A stretch of 64,000 bases of DNA from Roseateles saccharophilus (lineage in GTDB: Bacteria; Pseudomonadota; Gammaproteobacteria; Burkholderiales; Burkholderiaceae_C). Each line of letters starts with the position of its first letter. Position 1 is the first letter of the stretch. The notes below the pieces were generated by a model. That model ran no database searches, was not told the origin of the DNA, and saw only the letters and a list, made by a program, of their open reading frames with translations. The stretch lies in the NCBI RefSeq assembly GCF_004342485.1, contig NZ_SMBU01000005.1, positions 1 to 64,000 on the forward strand, written 5' to 3'. Both the position numbers and the translations under genes were made by a program. This document shows positions 43,152 through 50,602 of this stretch, piece after piece.

Positions 43152-45188
43152 TTACTTCGTGGCGGAAGATTGCTGGGGCTTCAGGTAGCGGTCCATCCAG
43201 GCGACGAAGCGCGTCTCCCAGTCGCGCTGGTAGCTGGGCAGGGACAGGCCGTGGAACTGGCCGGGGTAGATGACCAGCTGCGTCGGCACGCCCAGGATCC
43301 TGAGCGCCTGGTACATCTGTTCGCCGCCGGCGATGGGCACGTTGAAGTCCTTCTCGCCACCGAGGAAGAGGGTCGGCGTCTTGATGCGGTCGGCCTTGAA
43401 GAAGGGGTAGGACGCCTTGAGCCAACGCTCGCGCTGCGCCCAGGGCGGGCCCATCTCGCGCTCGTACTGCACGGCGTACTGGTCCACGCCGAACATGCTG
43501 AGCTGGTTGCCGCTGCCGGCGCCGCTGACCGCGGCCTTGAAGCGCGTGTCGCTGGCGATCAGGTAGTCAGTCAGCAGGCCGCCATAGCTCCAGCCGCCCA
43601 CACCCAGCCGCGCCGGGTCGACGATGCCCTGCTTGACGGCCCAGTCGACCGCCGCATGCAGGTCCTGCACCTCCAGATGGCCCCAGTCGGCGAAGATCGC
43701 ACGCTGGAAGGCTTGGCCGCGGCCGCTGCTGCCGCGGTAGTTGACGAGCAGCACCGCATAGCCGGCGGCCGCCAGCCGCTCGCGCAGCGCGGTGCGCATC
43801 GACAGCTCCTGGGCGTCCTGCCCGTTGGGGCCGCCGTGGATCAGCAGCACGGTCGGCAAAGGCAGCCGGGCCTCGCGCGGCAGGGCCAGCAGGCCATGGA
43901 CCTCGGTGCCGTCGGCACTGCTCGCGCTGAACTCGCGCAGCATGGACAGCGCGACGCCGCGGCGCCAGTCCTCGTGATGCGCCGTCAAGGTACGCGCCGA
44001 CGCGGCGCCGGGCTCGAGCAACTGCAGCTCGGCCGGACTGGCCCAGTCGCCGGCCAGGAAGGCGATGCGCCCGTCGCCCGCAACGCTGGCCTGGCCCGCC
44101 ACGCCGGCCCCACTCAGGCGCTGGACCGCACCGTCGGCCAGTGCGATGCGGGCGAGCTGGCTGTGGCCGTCGTCATCGACGGTGCCGACCAGGGCCGCAC
44201 CGTCCGGCGTCCATGCGATCTGCGGCTGCCAGCCGCGATCCAGGCCCGCGCCGAGCAGTCGCGCCGCACCGCCGGCAGCGTCGTAGAGGCCGACCCGCCA
44301 CTGCTGGTAGGCGCTCCACTTCGCGTCGTCACCGGTCGGCAGCGCGATCAGGCGGCCATCGGGGCTCCAGGCCGGACGCGCTTCGTCGTCGGTCGTCAAG
44401 GTGGCCAGCGCACGCGCCGCCGCGCCGGGTTCGGCGGGCATCACGAACAGGCCGGTCGCCTCGGTGCGGTCGCGCTCGGGCGCGCGGTTGCCGAGGAAGG
44501 CCAGTTGCCGGCCGTCGGGGCTCCAGGCCGGTGCCGCCTCGCTGAACTCGCCGCTCGTCAGCGCGGTGATCTTGCGGCTGGCCAGGTCCAGCAGCTGCAG
44601 ATGCTTGCGGCGGCCGTCGAGATAACCTTCGCGGTCCTGCTTGAAATGGAAGCGCTCGATGACGATGGGCAGGGGCGTCTTGCGCTTCCAGCCCGCAGCC
44701 TGCTCGGGGTCGGGCTCCTCGTCCATGACGACCAGCGCGGCGCGGCGGCCATCGGGCGACAGCGCATAGTCCTCGACGCCGCCCTTGATGTCGGTCAGCT
44801 TCTCGGCCTCGCCGCCGGCCAGAGGCAGGCGCCACAGCTGCGCCCCCTTCTTTTGCTCCTCGTCGCCGCCGCGCGCGGCTAGGAAGAAAACGGCCTCCGA
44901 GCCCTGCCAGCGCGGCTTGCCGGCGATGTCGCCGGTGAAGCTCAGCCGCCGCGGCCCGGCAGCACCGATGCTCGGAGCCAGCCAGAGATCGGTCAGATAT
45001 TTGTCCTTGCCCGTATCGGCCACCCGCAGGCCGTAGACCACCCAGCGGCCGTCGGGCGAGATCTCAGGCTCGACGAGGCGTTGCAGACCGTTGGCGGCGT
45101 CCGCGTCGAAGGCCTTCGGCGCGGGCTGGGCCAACGCGGGCAGCCGCATCATCCAGATGAGGAATAGGGTTGTCAGCAGGTGTCTCAT
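43152..45188 (-). CDS. S9 family (prolyl oligopeptidase-like) serine peptidase
   Basis: This 678-residue exported protein has a signal peptide (MRHLLTTLFLIWMMRLPALA), a WD40-like beta-propeller with repeated SPDGRR/SPDGRW motifs (about 40-420) and a C-terminal alpha/beta-hydrolase. The nucleophile is in GVGGWSYGG (about 555), the acid in GGEKDFNVPI and the histidine in YPGQFHGL. It resembles dipeptidyl and acylaminoacyl peptidases that trim short peptides in the periplasm. The ATG at 45188 is chosen for the signal peptide. Confidence 0.93.
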   Translation of the reverse strand: MRHLLTTLFLIWMMRLPALAQPAPKAFDADAANGLQRLVEPEISPDGRWVVYGLRVADTGKDKYLTDLWLAPSIGAAGPRRLSFTGDIAGKPRWQGSEAVFFLAARGGDEEQKKGAQLWRLPLAGGEAEKLTDIKGGVEDYALSPDGRRAALVVMDEEPDPEQAAGWKRKTPLPIVIERFHFKQDREGYLDGRRKHLQLLDLASRKITALTSGEFSEAAPAWSPDGRQLAFLGNRAPERDRTEATGLFVMPAEPGAAARALATLTTDDEARPAWSPDGRLIALPTGDDAKWSAYQQWRVGLYDAAGGAARLLGAGLDRGWQPQIAWTPDGAALVGTVDDDGHSQLARIALADGAVQRLSGAGVAGQASVAGDGRIAFLAGDWASPAELQLLEPGAASARTLTAHHEDWRRGVALSMLREFSASSADGTEVHGLLALPREARLPLPTVLLIHGGPNGQDAQELSMRTALRERLAAAGYAVLLVNYRGSSGRGQAFQRAIFADWGHLEVQDLHAAVDWAVKQGIVDPARLGVGGWSYGGLLTDYLIASDTRFKAAVSGAGSGNQLSMFGVDQYAVQYEREMGPPWAQRERWLKASYPFFKADRIKTPTLFLGGEKDFNVPIAGGEQMYQALRILGVPTQLVIYPGQFHGLSLPSYQRDWETRFVAWMDRYLKPQQSSATK

Positions 45189-45252
45189 GTCATGTGGTTG
45201 AGGCGTCAGGCAGGCGGTATTCTGCGGCGCTTCCAACCTGATCACTGCTGCC

Positions 45253-45516
45253 ATGAAACGACCTCTGCTGCTGTTTCTACCCCTGCTGCTCGCCGCCTGT
45301 GCGTCCGCACCGAGCGAGCCCAAGCAGGCGGCCGCCGTGGTGTCCAACGACAAGGACACCATCTGCGAACGTGAGACCCGCACGGGCACGATGTTGCCGA
45401 CCGTGCGCTGCCGAACCGCCGCCCAGCGCGAGGCGGAAAAGCGTGAGGTGGAAGCCGTCAGCGATGGCATGCGCCACAGCAACCCGATCAACACTTCGCA
45501 GAAGGCTGGGCCCTGA
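45253..45516 (+). CDS. Small lipoprotein, conserved hypothetical
   Basis: This 87-residue protein begins MKRPLLLFLPLLLAACASAPSE with lipobox LAAC (Cys16). The mature part has CERETRTGTMLPTVRCRT, where two cysteines may form a disulfide, then a charged helix AAQREAEKREVEAV. The segment RETRTGTMLPTVRC recurs in small secreted proteins of Gammaproteobacteria and Betaproteobacteria; the function is unknown. It is divergent from the S9 peptidase gene. Confidence 0.78.
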   Translation: MKRPLLLFLPLLLAACASAPSEPKQAAAVVSNDKDTICERETRTGTMLPTVRCRTAAQREAEKREVEAVSDGMRHSNPINTSQKAGP

Positions 45517-46692
45517 TCAGCCCACCTCGCGCCGCACGGCCAGCAGCACCAGCATGCCCGCGGCCAGCACGGCCGCCGTCAGCCACAGCGCCGCGTCGAA
45601 GCTGCCGCTGGCCTCGACCATGCGCCCCGTCAGCGCCGGCGCGCTGACCTGGGCCACGCCATAGCTCAGCGTCAGCCGGGCCATCGCCTTGCCCGGGTTG
45701 GCGGGCGAGCGCCGTCCCACCAGGGCCAGCGTCAGGCTGACGATGCCGATGAAAGTCGCGCCATACAGCAGCGCGCCCAGCAGGGCCGCCGCGAGGCCGT
45801 CGGCCAGCGCCGGCAGCAGCACGCCGACGATCTGCAGGCCGAAGGCGATCAGCAGCGCACCGACGTCGCCAGTGCGACGCGCGACCCGGTCCCAGACGAA
45901 GACGGCCGGCGTCGCCGCCAGGCCGACGAGCAGCCAGGCCCAGGGGCCCTGGCCGGCCAGCAACGGCTGCTTCTCGACGATGGCGACGGTGAAGGTCGCA
46001 TTGATGACGAAGCCCCAGCCAGCGCAGAAATAGGCCGCCACCATCAGCGCCATCCAGCGCCGGTTCGGCGCCGCGCCGGCGGCCGGCTTCAGGGCCATGG
46101 GTGGCGCCGGTGGGCGCCACAACCAGGCCGGCAGCAGGAAGGCAAGCCCGATCAGCGCGAAGCCCTGCCACTGGCCGGCCCAGCCGAGGCCGGCGTGCGT
46201 CATGCCCATTGCACCCAGGGCCGACACGACGATGCCCAGGCCCAGGCCGATGAAATACAGGCCCAGCTCCGGTCGGTGCCCCGAGCGCATCAGCCAGCCC
46301 TGCACCAGGCCCGAGCCGAGCAGCATGCCGGCCGCGCCGCACAGGCCGCCGACATAGCGCGACAGCGCCCAGGCAGCAAAGCTCGTGCTCCAGCCCATCA
46401 GCGCCGTGATGAGCAGGGCCAGCGGCAGGCCCCAGCTGTACAGGCGCTGGCGCCAAGTCGGGCTTTCGATCCAGGCGGCAAGCAACGCGCCGCTCATATA
46501 GCCGGCGTAGTTGATGGCCGCCAGCAGGCCACCGTCGGCGACGCCCAGGCCGGCCTGGGCATGCATCTGCGGCAGCAGCGGCGTGTAGGCGAAGCGCGCC
46601 AGGCCGATGGTCAGCACCAGGGCGCAGATGCCGCCCAGCAACACCTGCCAGGCCTGGAGAGGGGTCGATGGCGGCGCGTCGGGTTCGGGCAT
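45517..46692 (-). CDS. YbfB/YjiJ family MFS transporter
   Basis: This 391-residue inner-membrane protein has 12 predicted helices. It starts MPEPDAPPSTPLQAWQVLLGGICALVLTIGLARFAYTPLLPQM, with the family motif GLARFAYTPLLP and then AAINYAGYMSGALLAAW. The substrate is unknown. The ATG at 46692 is preferred to 46770 because the conserved region follows it. Its stop meets that of the small lipoprotein gene without a spacer. Confidence 0.9.
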   Translation of the reverse strand: MPEPDAPPSTPLQAWQVLLGGICALVLTIGLARFAYTPLLPQMHAQAGLGVADGGLLAAINYAGYMSGALLAAWIESPTWRQRLYSWGLPLALLITALMGWSTSFAAWALSRYVGGLCGAAGMLLGSGLVQGWLMRSGHRPELGLYFIGLGLGIVVSALGAMGMTHAGLGWAGQWQGFALIGLAFLLPAWLWRPPAPPMALKPAAGAAPNRRWMALMVAAYFCAGWGFVINATFTVAIVEKQPLLAGQGPWAWLLVGLAATPAVFVWDRVARRTGDVGALLIAFGLQIVGVLLPALADGLAAALLGALLYGATFIGIVSLTLALVGRRSPANPGKAMARLTLSYGVAQVSAPALTGRMVEASGSFDAALWLTAAVLAAGMLVLLAVRREVG

Positions 46693-46789
46693 GGGCGCAG
46701 AGGTTACGCGAGCCGCGCCGGTCCGGCGGGCCGCGGGGCTTGCAAGCCGGCCCGCCAGCCCCAGTTGCAAGGGCTACCCAAGGTCGCCA

Positions 46790-47611
46790 ATGCCGCTGCT
46801 GATCTGCTTCTGCCTCGCCCTGCTCGCCGCCGCCGCCATCGCGCTATGGCCGCTGTGGGTGCGCCGGCGCCGCACGCGCATTGCCGGCCGCCCCTTCCCG
46901 CAGGCCTGGCGGCGACTGCTGCGCCGCCATGTGCCGCTGGTGGCGCGGCTGCCGGCGCGCCAGCAACTGCGACTCAAGGGCCTGATGCAGGTCTTCCTGG
47001 CCGAGAAGCCCATCATCGGCTGCCGCGGCCTGCGCGTGACCGACGAGATGCGCGTGACCATCGCGGCGCTGGCCTGCCTGCCGCTGCTTGGCGCGGCACG
47101 CGGCGTCTACCCCGAACTGCGCCAGGTGCTGCTCTACCCCGGCGCCTTCGTCGTCGAGCGGCCGGTGGCCGAGCCTGGCGGCCTGCAGTCGGAGCAACGC
47201 CGCGTGCTGGCCGGCGAGAGCTGGAGCCAGGGCCAGGTGCTGCTGGCCTGGGACGAGGTGCGGCACGGCGCAGCCACGCCGGGCGATGGCCACAACGTCG
47301 TCATCCACGAGTTCGCCCACCAGCTCGACCAGGCCGGCGGCCCGGCCAACGGCGCGCCCGCGCTGCCGACGGCCGAGGCCTACCGGCGCTGGTCCACCGT
47401 GATGCAGAACGAGTTCGACGCGCTGCGCTGGCGCTTGGCGCAGGGTGAATCGGGCCTGATCGACGCCTATGCGGCGACCGAACCGGCGGAGTTCTTCGCG
47501 GTGGTCAGCGAGCTGTTCTTCGAGCGGCCCGGCGAGCTGGCGGCCGGCCACCCGGCGCTGTATGCCGAGCTGAGCGGCTACTACCGGCTCGACCCGGCCG
47601 GCTGGATCTGA
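46790..47611 (+). CDS. mtfA: M90 family zinc peptidase, MtfA-like
   Basis: This 273-residue protein has an N-terminal hydrophobic segment (LLICFCLALLAAAAIALWPLWV) and the zinc motif HEFAHQLD in VVIHEFAHQLDQAGG (about residue 170), with a downstream Glu in TEPAEFFAVVSELFFERP. In E. coli MtfA binds the repressor Mlc and so affects glucose uptake; here it may be membrane-anchored. The start at 46790 lies in the divergent spacer with the MFS gene. Confidence 0.9.
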   Translation: MPLLICFCLALLAAAAIALWPLWVRRRRTRIAGRPFPQAWRRLLRRHVPLVARLPARQQLRLKGLMQVFLAEKPIIGCRGLRVTDEMRVTIAALACLPLLGAARGVYPELRQVLLYPGAFVVERPVAEPGGLQSEQRRVLAGESWSQGQVLLAWDEVRHGAATPGDGHNVVIHEFAHQLDQAGGPANGAPALPTAEAYRRWSTVMQNEFDALRWRLAQGESGLIDAYAATEPAEFFAVVSELFFERPGELAAGHPALYAELSGYYRLDPAGWI

Positions 47612-47665
47612 TGGGCTTACGGGACAGCCCGATCAAGCGCAGCGAGTAGCCCTGCCCTCAACTGA

Positions 47666-48220
47666 CTAGAAACCGAGGCTGGCCAGCAGGTCGTCCACGT
47701 CGTCCTGCTTGAGCGCCTTGTCGGGCGTCTGCACGCCACCGAGTTCCTCGGGCTCGACGGTCCCGGCCGGCTCGGGCAGGGACTGGAGCAGGTCCTTGAG
47801 CGGCGGCTCGACGCGCTCCAGCATCCTGCTGACCTTGTTGATGACCTGGCCGGAGAGATCCTGGAAGTCCTGCGACATCATGATCTCGGTGTGCAGCGAC
47901 TTCTCGCGCGCGGCGAAGCTGGCCGCATCGGCGGCATAGGCGGCGCAGAGCTTCATCAGCGCGCGGGCGCGCTCCTGGCTGATGTTGGTCGACAGGGCCA
48001 GGCGGTTCAGCGCATCGGATAGCTCGCGGCCCTTCTTGCGCACGGCCTCGGCATCCTCCTGCGCCGCCTCGACGAGATTGAGCACCTTGGTAGCCGCCTG
48101 CTCCGTCATGCTGCGCACATAGGCCAGGCGCTCGCGTGCGTCAGGCAGTTCGTCGACGACGTTGTGCAGGATCTGGGCCGCATCGGCCCTGATCAGGGTC
48201 TGGATGGACGCGTCGGACAT
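47666..48220 (-). CDS. cheZ: Protein phosphatase CheZ
   Basis: This 184-residue protein dephosphorylates CheY-P. The active-site helix reads MMSQDFQDLSGQVINKVSRML (about 115-135), with the Asp and Gln of the QDFQDLxGQVI motif, and the C-terminal peptide QDDVDDLLASLGF is the CheY-binding tail. It is shorter than E. coli CheZ (214). The upstream in-frame extension to 48580 is not homologous. It is alone here, without cheY or flagellar genes, but has a candidate FliA promoter. Confidence 0.93.
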   Translation of the reverse strand: MSDASIQTLIRADAAQILHNVVDELPDARERLAYVRSMTEQAATKVLNLVEAAQEDAEAVRKKGRELSDALNRLALSTNISQERARALMKLCAAYAADAASFAAREKSLHTEIMMSQDFQDLSGQVINKVSRMLERVEPPLKDLLQSLPEPAGTVEPEELGGVQTPDKALKQDDVDDLLASLGF

Positions 48221-48248
48221 GAGTAACCCCCAGGGCTGCCCCCCGGCA

Positions 48249-48275
48249 ACATCGTCGGGAGCTCTGGGCAGTTTA
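48249..48275 (-). promoter_or_regulatory. Candidate FliA (sigma-28) promoter of cheZ
   Basis: On the minus strand TAAACTGC (48275-48268), 11 bases, then GACGATGT (48256-48249) approximates TAAAGTTT-N11-GCCGATAA with correct spacing, about 28 bases before the cheZ ATG. It would tie the isolated cheZ to the flagellar regulon. Confidence 0.45.
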
Positions 48276-48347
48276 GGACCCGCACCCCGCGCCGTACACA
48301 GCCCGGAGGGCCCGAGCGCGGCCTTTGTCACGCAGTTGCAAACGTGC

Positions 48348-49160
48348 TCAGGCGGATGCCGCCAGCAGCGCGCGCAGCGCCGTGACCTGCGCCAGGTCCA
48401 GCCGCCCCGCCGCCTGCGCCAGGGCCAGTTGGCGCAGGCCCAGCGCCCGCAGCAGATCGCCGTCCAGCCCGGCGCCGGCCAGCGCCTCCAGATGGCGGGC
48501 CAGCACGCCGGCGTCGCCACGGGCGATGGGGCCGGAGACGGCGCCGGCCAGGCCACGCGCTGCGGCCGTGTCCAGCGCACCGCGGGCCAGGGGCAGCAGG
48601 GCCGCCAGGGACTGCCCGCCGTCCAGGCCGGCGGCCGACCACAGCGCCCCGGCCTCGGCCAGCACCGCCAGCACGCCGCTGGCGGCCAGATTGGCTGCGG
48701 CGTGATAGGCCGCCCGGGCCTGGGCCGACATCGGCGACGGCAGGCTCAGCGGCACCAGGCCCAGCGCGTGAGCCAGCGCTTCCAGCGCCGGCCGGTGCGC
48801 CGCGTCGGCCTCGATGCCGACATGGGCTCCGGCCAGCCCGGCGTCGCCGGCCAGCAGCTTCAGCGGGTGAAAGCCGGCCACGGCCGGCGCGGGCGCCAGC
48901 GCGGCGAGCGGCGTCGCGCCGCTGCAGTGCAGCGCGAGCTGGCCGGCCCGCCACGGCAGGGCCGCTGCCGTCGCGGCGATGTGGTCGTCGGGCACCGTCA
49001 GCCAGGCCCAGTCGGCGGCCTGCGTCGCGGCCTCGGGACTGAACTCTCCCGGTCCTGGCCCGCGCCGGCCGATGACCACCGTGTCGCCCGTCGCCTGCAA
49101 CGCCGGCACCAGCGCCCGCGCAAGCCGGCCGTAGCCGATGACGGCGTGCCGGCGGCCCAT
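48348..49160 (-). CDS. Rossmann-fold DUF2520 oxidoreductase-like protein
   Basis: This 270-residue protein starts MGRRHAVIGYGRLARALVPAL, a GxGxxA nucleotide-binding loop, followed by WAWLTVPDDHIAATAAALPW and HCSGATPLAAL, then a helical DUF2520 domain with YHAAANLAASGVLAVLAEA. The family resembles pyrroline-5-carboxylate and ketopantoate reductases, but the activity is not established. The start codon overlaps the stop of the exported methyltransferase gene (ATGA). Confidence 0.85.
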   Translation of the reverse strand: MGRRHAVIGYGRLARALVPALQATGDTVVIGRRGPGPGEFSPEAATQAADWAWLTVPDDHIAATAAALPWRAGQLALHCSGATPLAALAPAPAVAGFHPLKLLAGDAGLAGAHVGIEADAAHRPALEALAHALGLVPLSLPSPMSAQARAAYHAAANLAASGVLAVLAEAGALWSAAGLDGGQSLAALLPLARGALDTAAARGLAGAVSGPIARGDAGVLARHLEALAGAGLDGDLLRALGLRQLALAQAAGRLDLAQVTALRALLAASA

Positions 49161-49927
49161 CAGGGCTTGACGAACTTCAAGGTCATGCGGTCGCTCTCGC
49201 CGATGGCCTGGTATTTGGCGCGGTCCTTGTCCTTCAGCGCATAGGTGGGCGGCAGCGTCCAGACGCCGTCCGGGTGGTCGGCCGTGTCCCTGGGGTTGGC
49301 ATTGACCTCGCTGCGGCCCGCCAGCCTGAAGCCGGCCGCCTCGGCGAAGCCGATGACGGTGGCCTCGTGCACATAGCCTGTTGGCGCCTTGGCGTCCTGC
49401 TCGCGCGAGGCCGGCAGGCGATGCTCCTCCACACCCAGCGTGCCGCCGGATTTGAGCGCCTTGAAGGCGGCGTTGAAGACATCCTGCGCCTTGCCGGCGG
49501 CCATCCAGTTGTGCACGTTGCGGAAGGTCAGCACCGCGTCGGCGCTGCCGGGCGGGGCGATGTCCAGCAGGCCCTTGGCCGGGTCGAAGCTGGTGATCCT
49601 GACCTTGCCGAAGACCGCCATCGAATCCATCTTGGCCTTGAAGCGCAAACTGCCGCCATCGGCGGCATAGAGCTGCCCTTGCTCGCGCAGATAGGGCGCG
49701 AGGATCTCGGTGTACCAGCCCCCACCCGGCGCGAGCTCGACGACGGTGTCCGTGGGCTTGATGCCGAAGAAGCCCAGCGTCTCGTAGGGATGGCGCCAGG
49801 CGTCGCGCGCGACGTTGCCGACGCTGCGGTGCTCGGCCGCGACGGCGGTCTTCAGCGGGTCGGTGCCTTGTGCTTGGGCCAGGGCGGCGGTGGCGGTCAG
49901 CACGGCGGCGGTGAGCCAGGTCTTCAT
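49160..49927 (-). CDS. Exported class I SAM-dependent methyltransferase-like protein
   Basis: This 255-residue protein has a clear signal peptide, MKTWLTAAVLTATAALAQAQG. A methyltransferase fold follows: WRHPYETLGFFGIKPTDTVVELAPGGGWYTEILAPYL carries motif I (VELAPGGGWYTE, about 63-74) and DAVLTFRNVHNWM carries motif IV. A methyltransferase with a secretion signal is unusual because S-adenosylmethionine is cytoplasmic; the family recurs in proteobacteria, but its cofactor supply and role are unclear. It is 69 bases downstream of the TVP38 gene. Confidence 0.85.
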   Translation of the reverse strand: MKTWLTAAVLTATAALAQAQGTDPLKTAVAAEHRSVGNVARDAWRHPYETLGFFGIKPTDTVVELAPGGGWYTEILAPYLREQGQLYAADGGSLRFKAKMDSMAVFGKVRITSFDPAKGLLDIAPPGSADAVLTFRNVHNWMAAGKAQDVFNAAFKALKSGGTLGVEEHRLPASREQDAKAPTGYVHEATVIGFAEAAGFRLAGRSEVNANPRDTADHPDGVWTLPPTYALKDKDRAKYQAIGESDRMTLKFVKP

Positions 49928-49996
49928 GCGGGGTCTCCTTGGGTTCTGCCGGGGCGGCGCAGTATGAGCGGCGCCTCGCCCCCTGCCGAAGGTCAG

Positions 49997-50602
49997 TCAA
50001 TGCAGCTGCCAGCCCATCAGGCCGGCCAACGTGTCGAAGAAGGCGGCGTACACGACCAGCGGCAGCGGCAGGCCGATCAGCGTGCCCAGCATGTAGTCGC
50101 GAAAACGCAGGCCCGACAGCGCCAGCGCGTAGTTCAGCGCCGGCACGGTCTGGAAGAACAGGCGCAACAGGGCCACGCTGCGGACGGGGTGGGCGTCCAG
50201 GCGCGAGAACAGGCGCCGCGCCAGCGGCCCCGGCAGCTCGCGCAGCGCATTGGCCCCGAAGGCCCGCACGATGACAAAGGTGACGGCGCAGGAAACCAGC
50301 GCGGCACTGAAGGTGGCGCCCGCGCCCCAGGCAGGCCCCAGGGCAAGCACCGCGGAAGCCAGGAAGATCCAGCCGGGCAGCTGGATCAGGTTACCCAGCG
50401 CGAACAGCGCGGTGAACGCGACGAAGCCCCAGACGCTGTGCGCCGCGAAGCCGTCGCGCAGGGCCTGCGGGTTGATGCGGGCGCGCAGGCCGGTGAACTG
50501 GAACACCGCCCACAACGCCCCCAGCAGCAGCAACACTGCCACGAGCCGGCGCCACGGCCTGGCCGTGGGCGCGGGGGATGGCGAGTTGTCGGCAGGGTTC
50601 AA
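49997..50602 (-). CDS. TVP38/TMEM64 (DedA-like, SNARE-associated) membrane protein
   Basis: This 201-residue protein has about five membrane helices and the conserved core LGNLIQLPGWIFLASAVLALGPAWGAGATFSAALVSCAVTFV-type region with GxxxGxxxS packing, then LPGPLARRLFSRLDAHPVRSVALLRL. Relatives are lipid scramblase- or flippase-like. The start is a TTG at 50602 overlapping the TGA of the alkaline phosphatase gene (TTGA), so translation is coupled. Longer in-frame starts lie inside that gene. Confidence 0.85.
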   Translation of the reverse strand: MNPADNSPSPAPTARPWRRLVAVLLLLGALWAVFQFTGLRARINPQALRDGFAAHSVWGFVAFTALFALGNLIQLPGWIFLASAVLALGPAWGAGATFSAALVSCAVTFVIVRAFGANALRELPGPLARRLFSRLDAHPVRSVALLRLFFQTVPALNYALALSGLRFRDYMLGTLIGLPLPLVVYAAFFDTLAGLMGWQLH

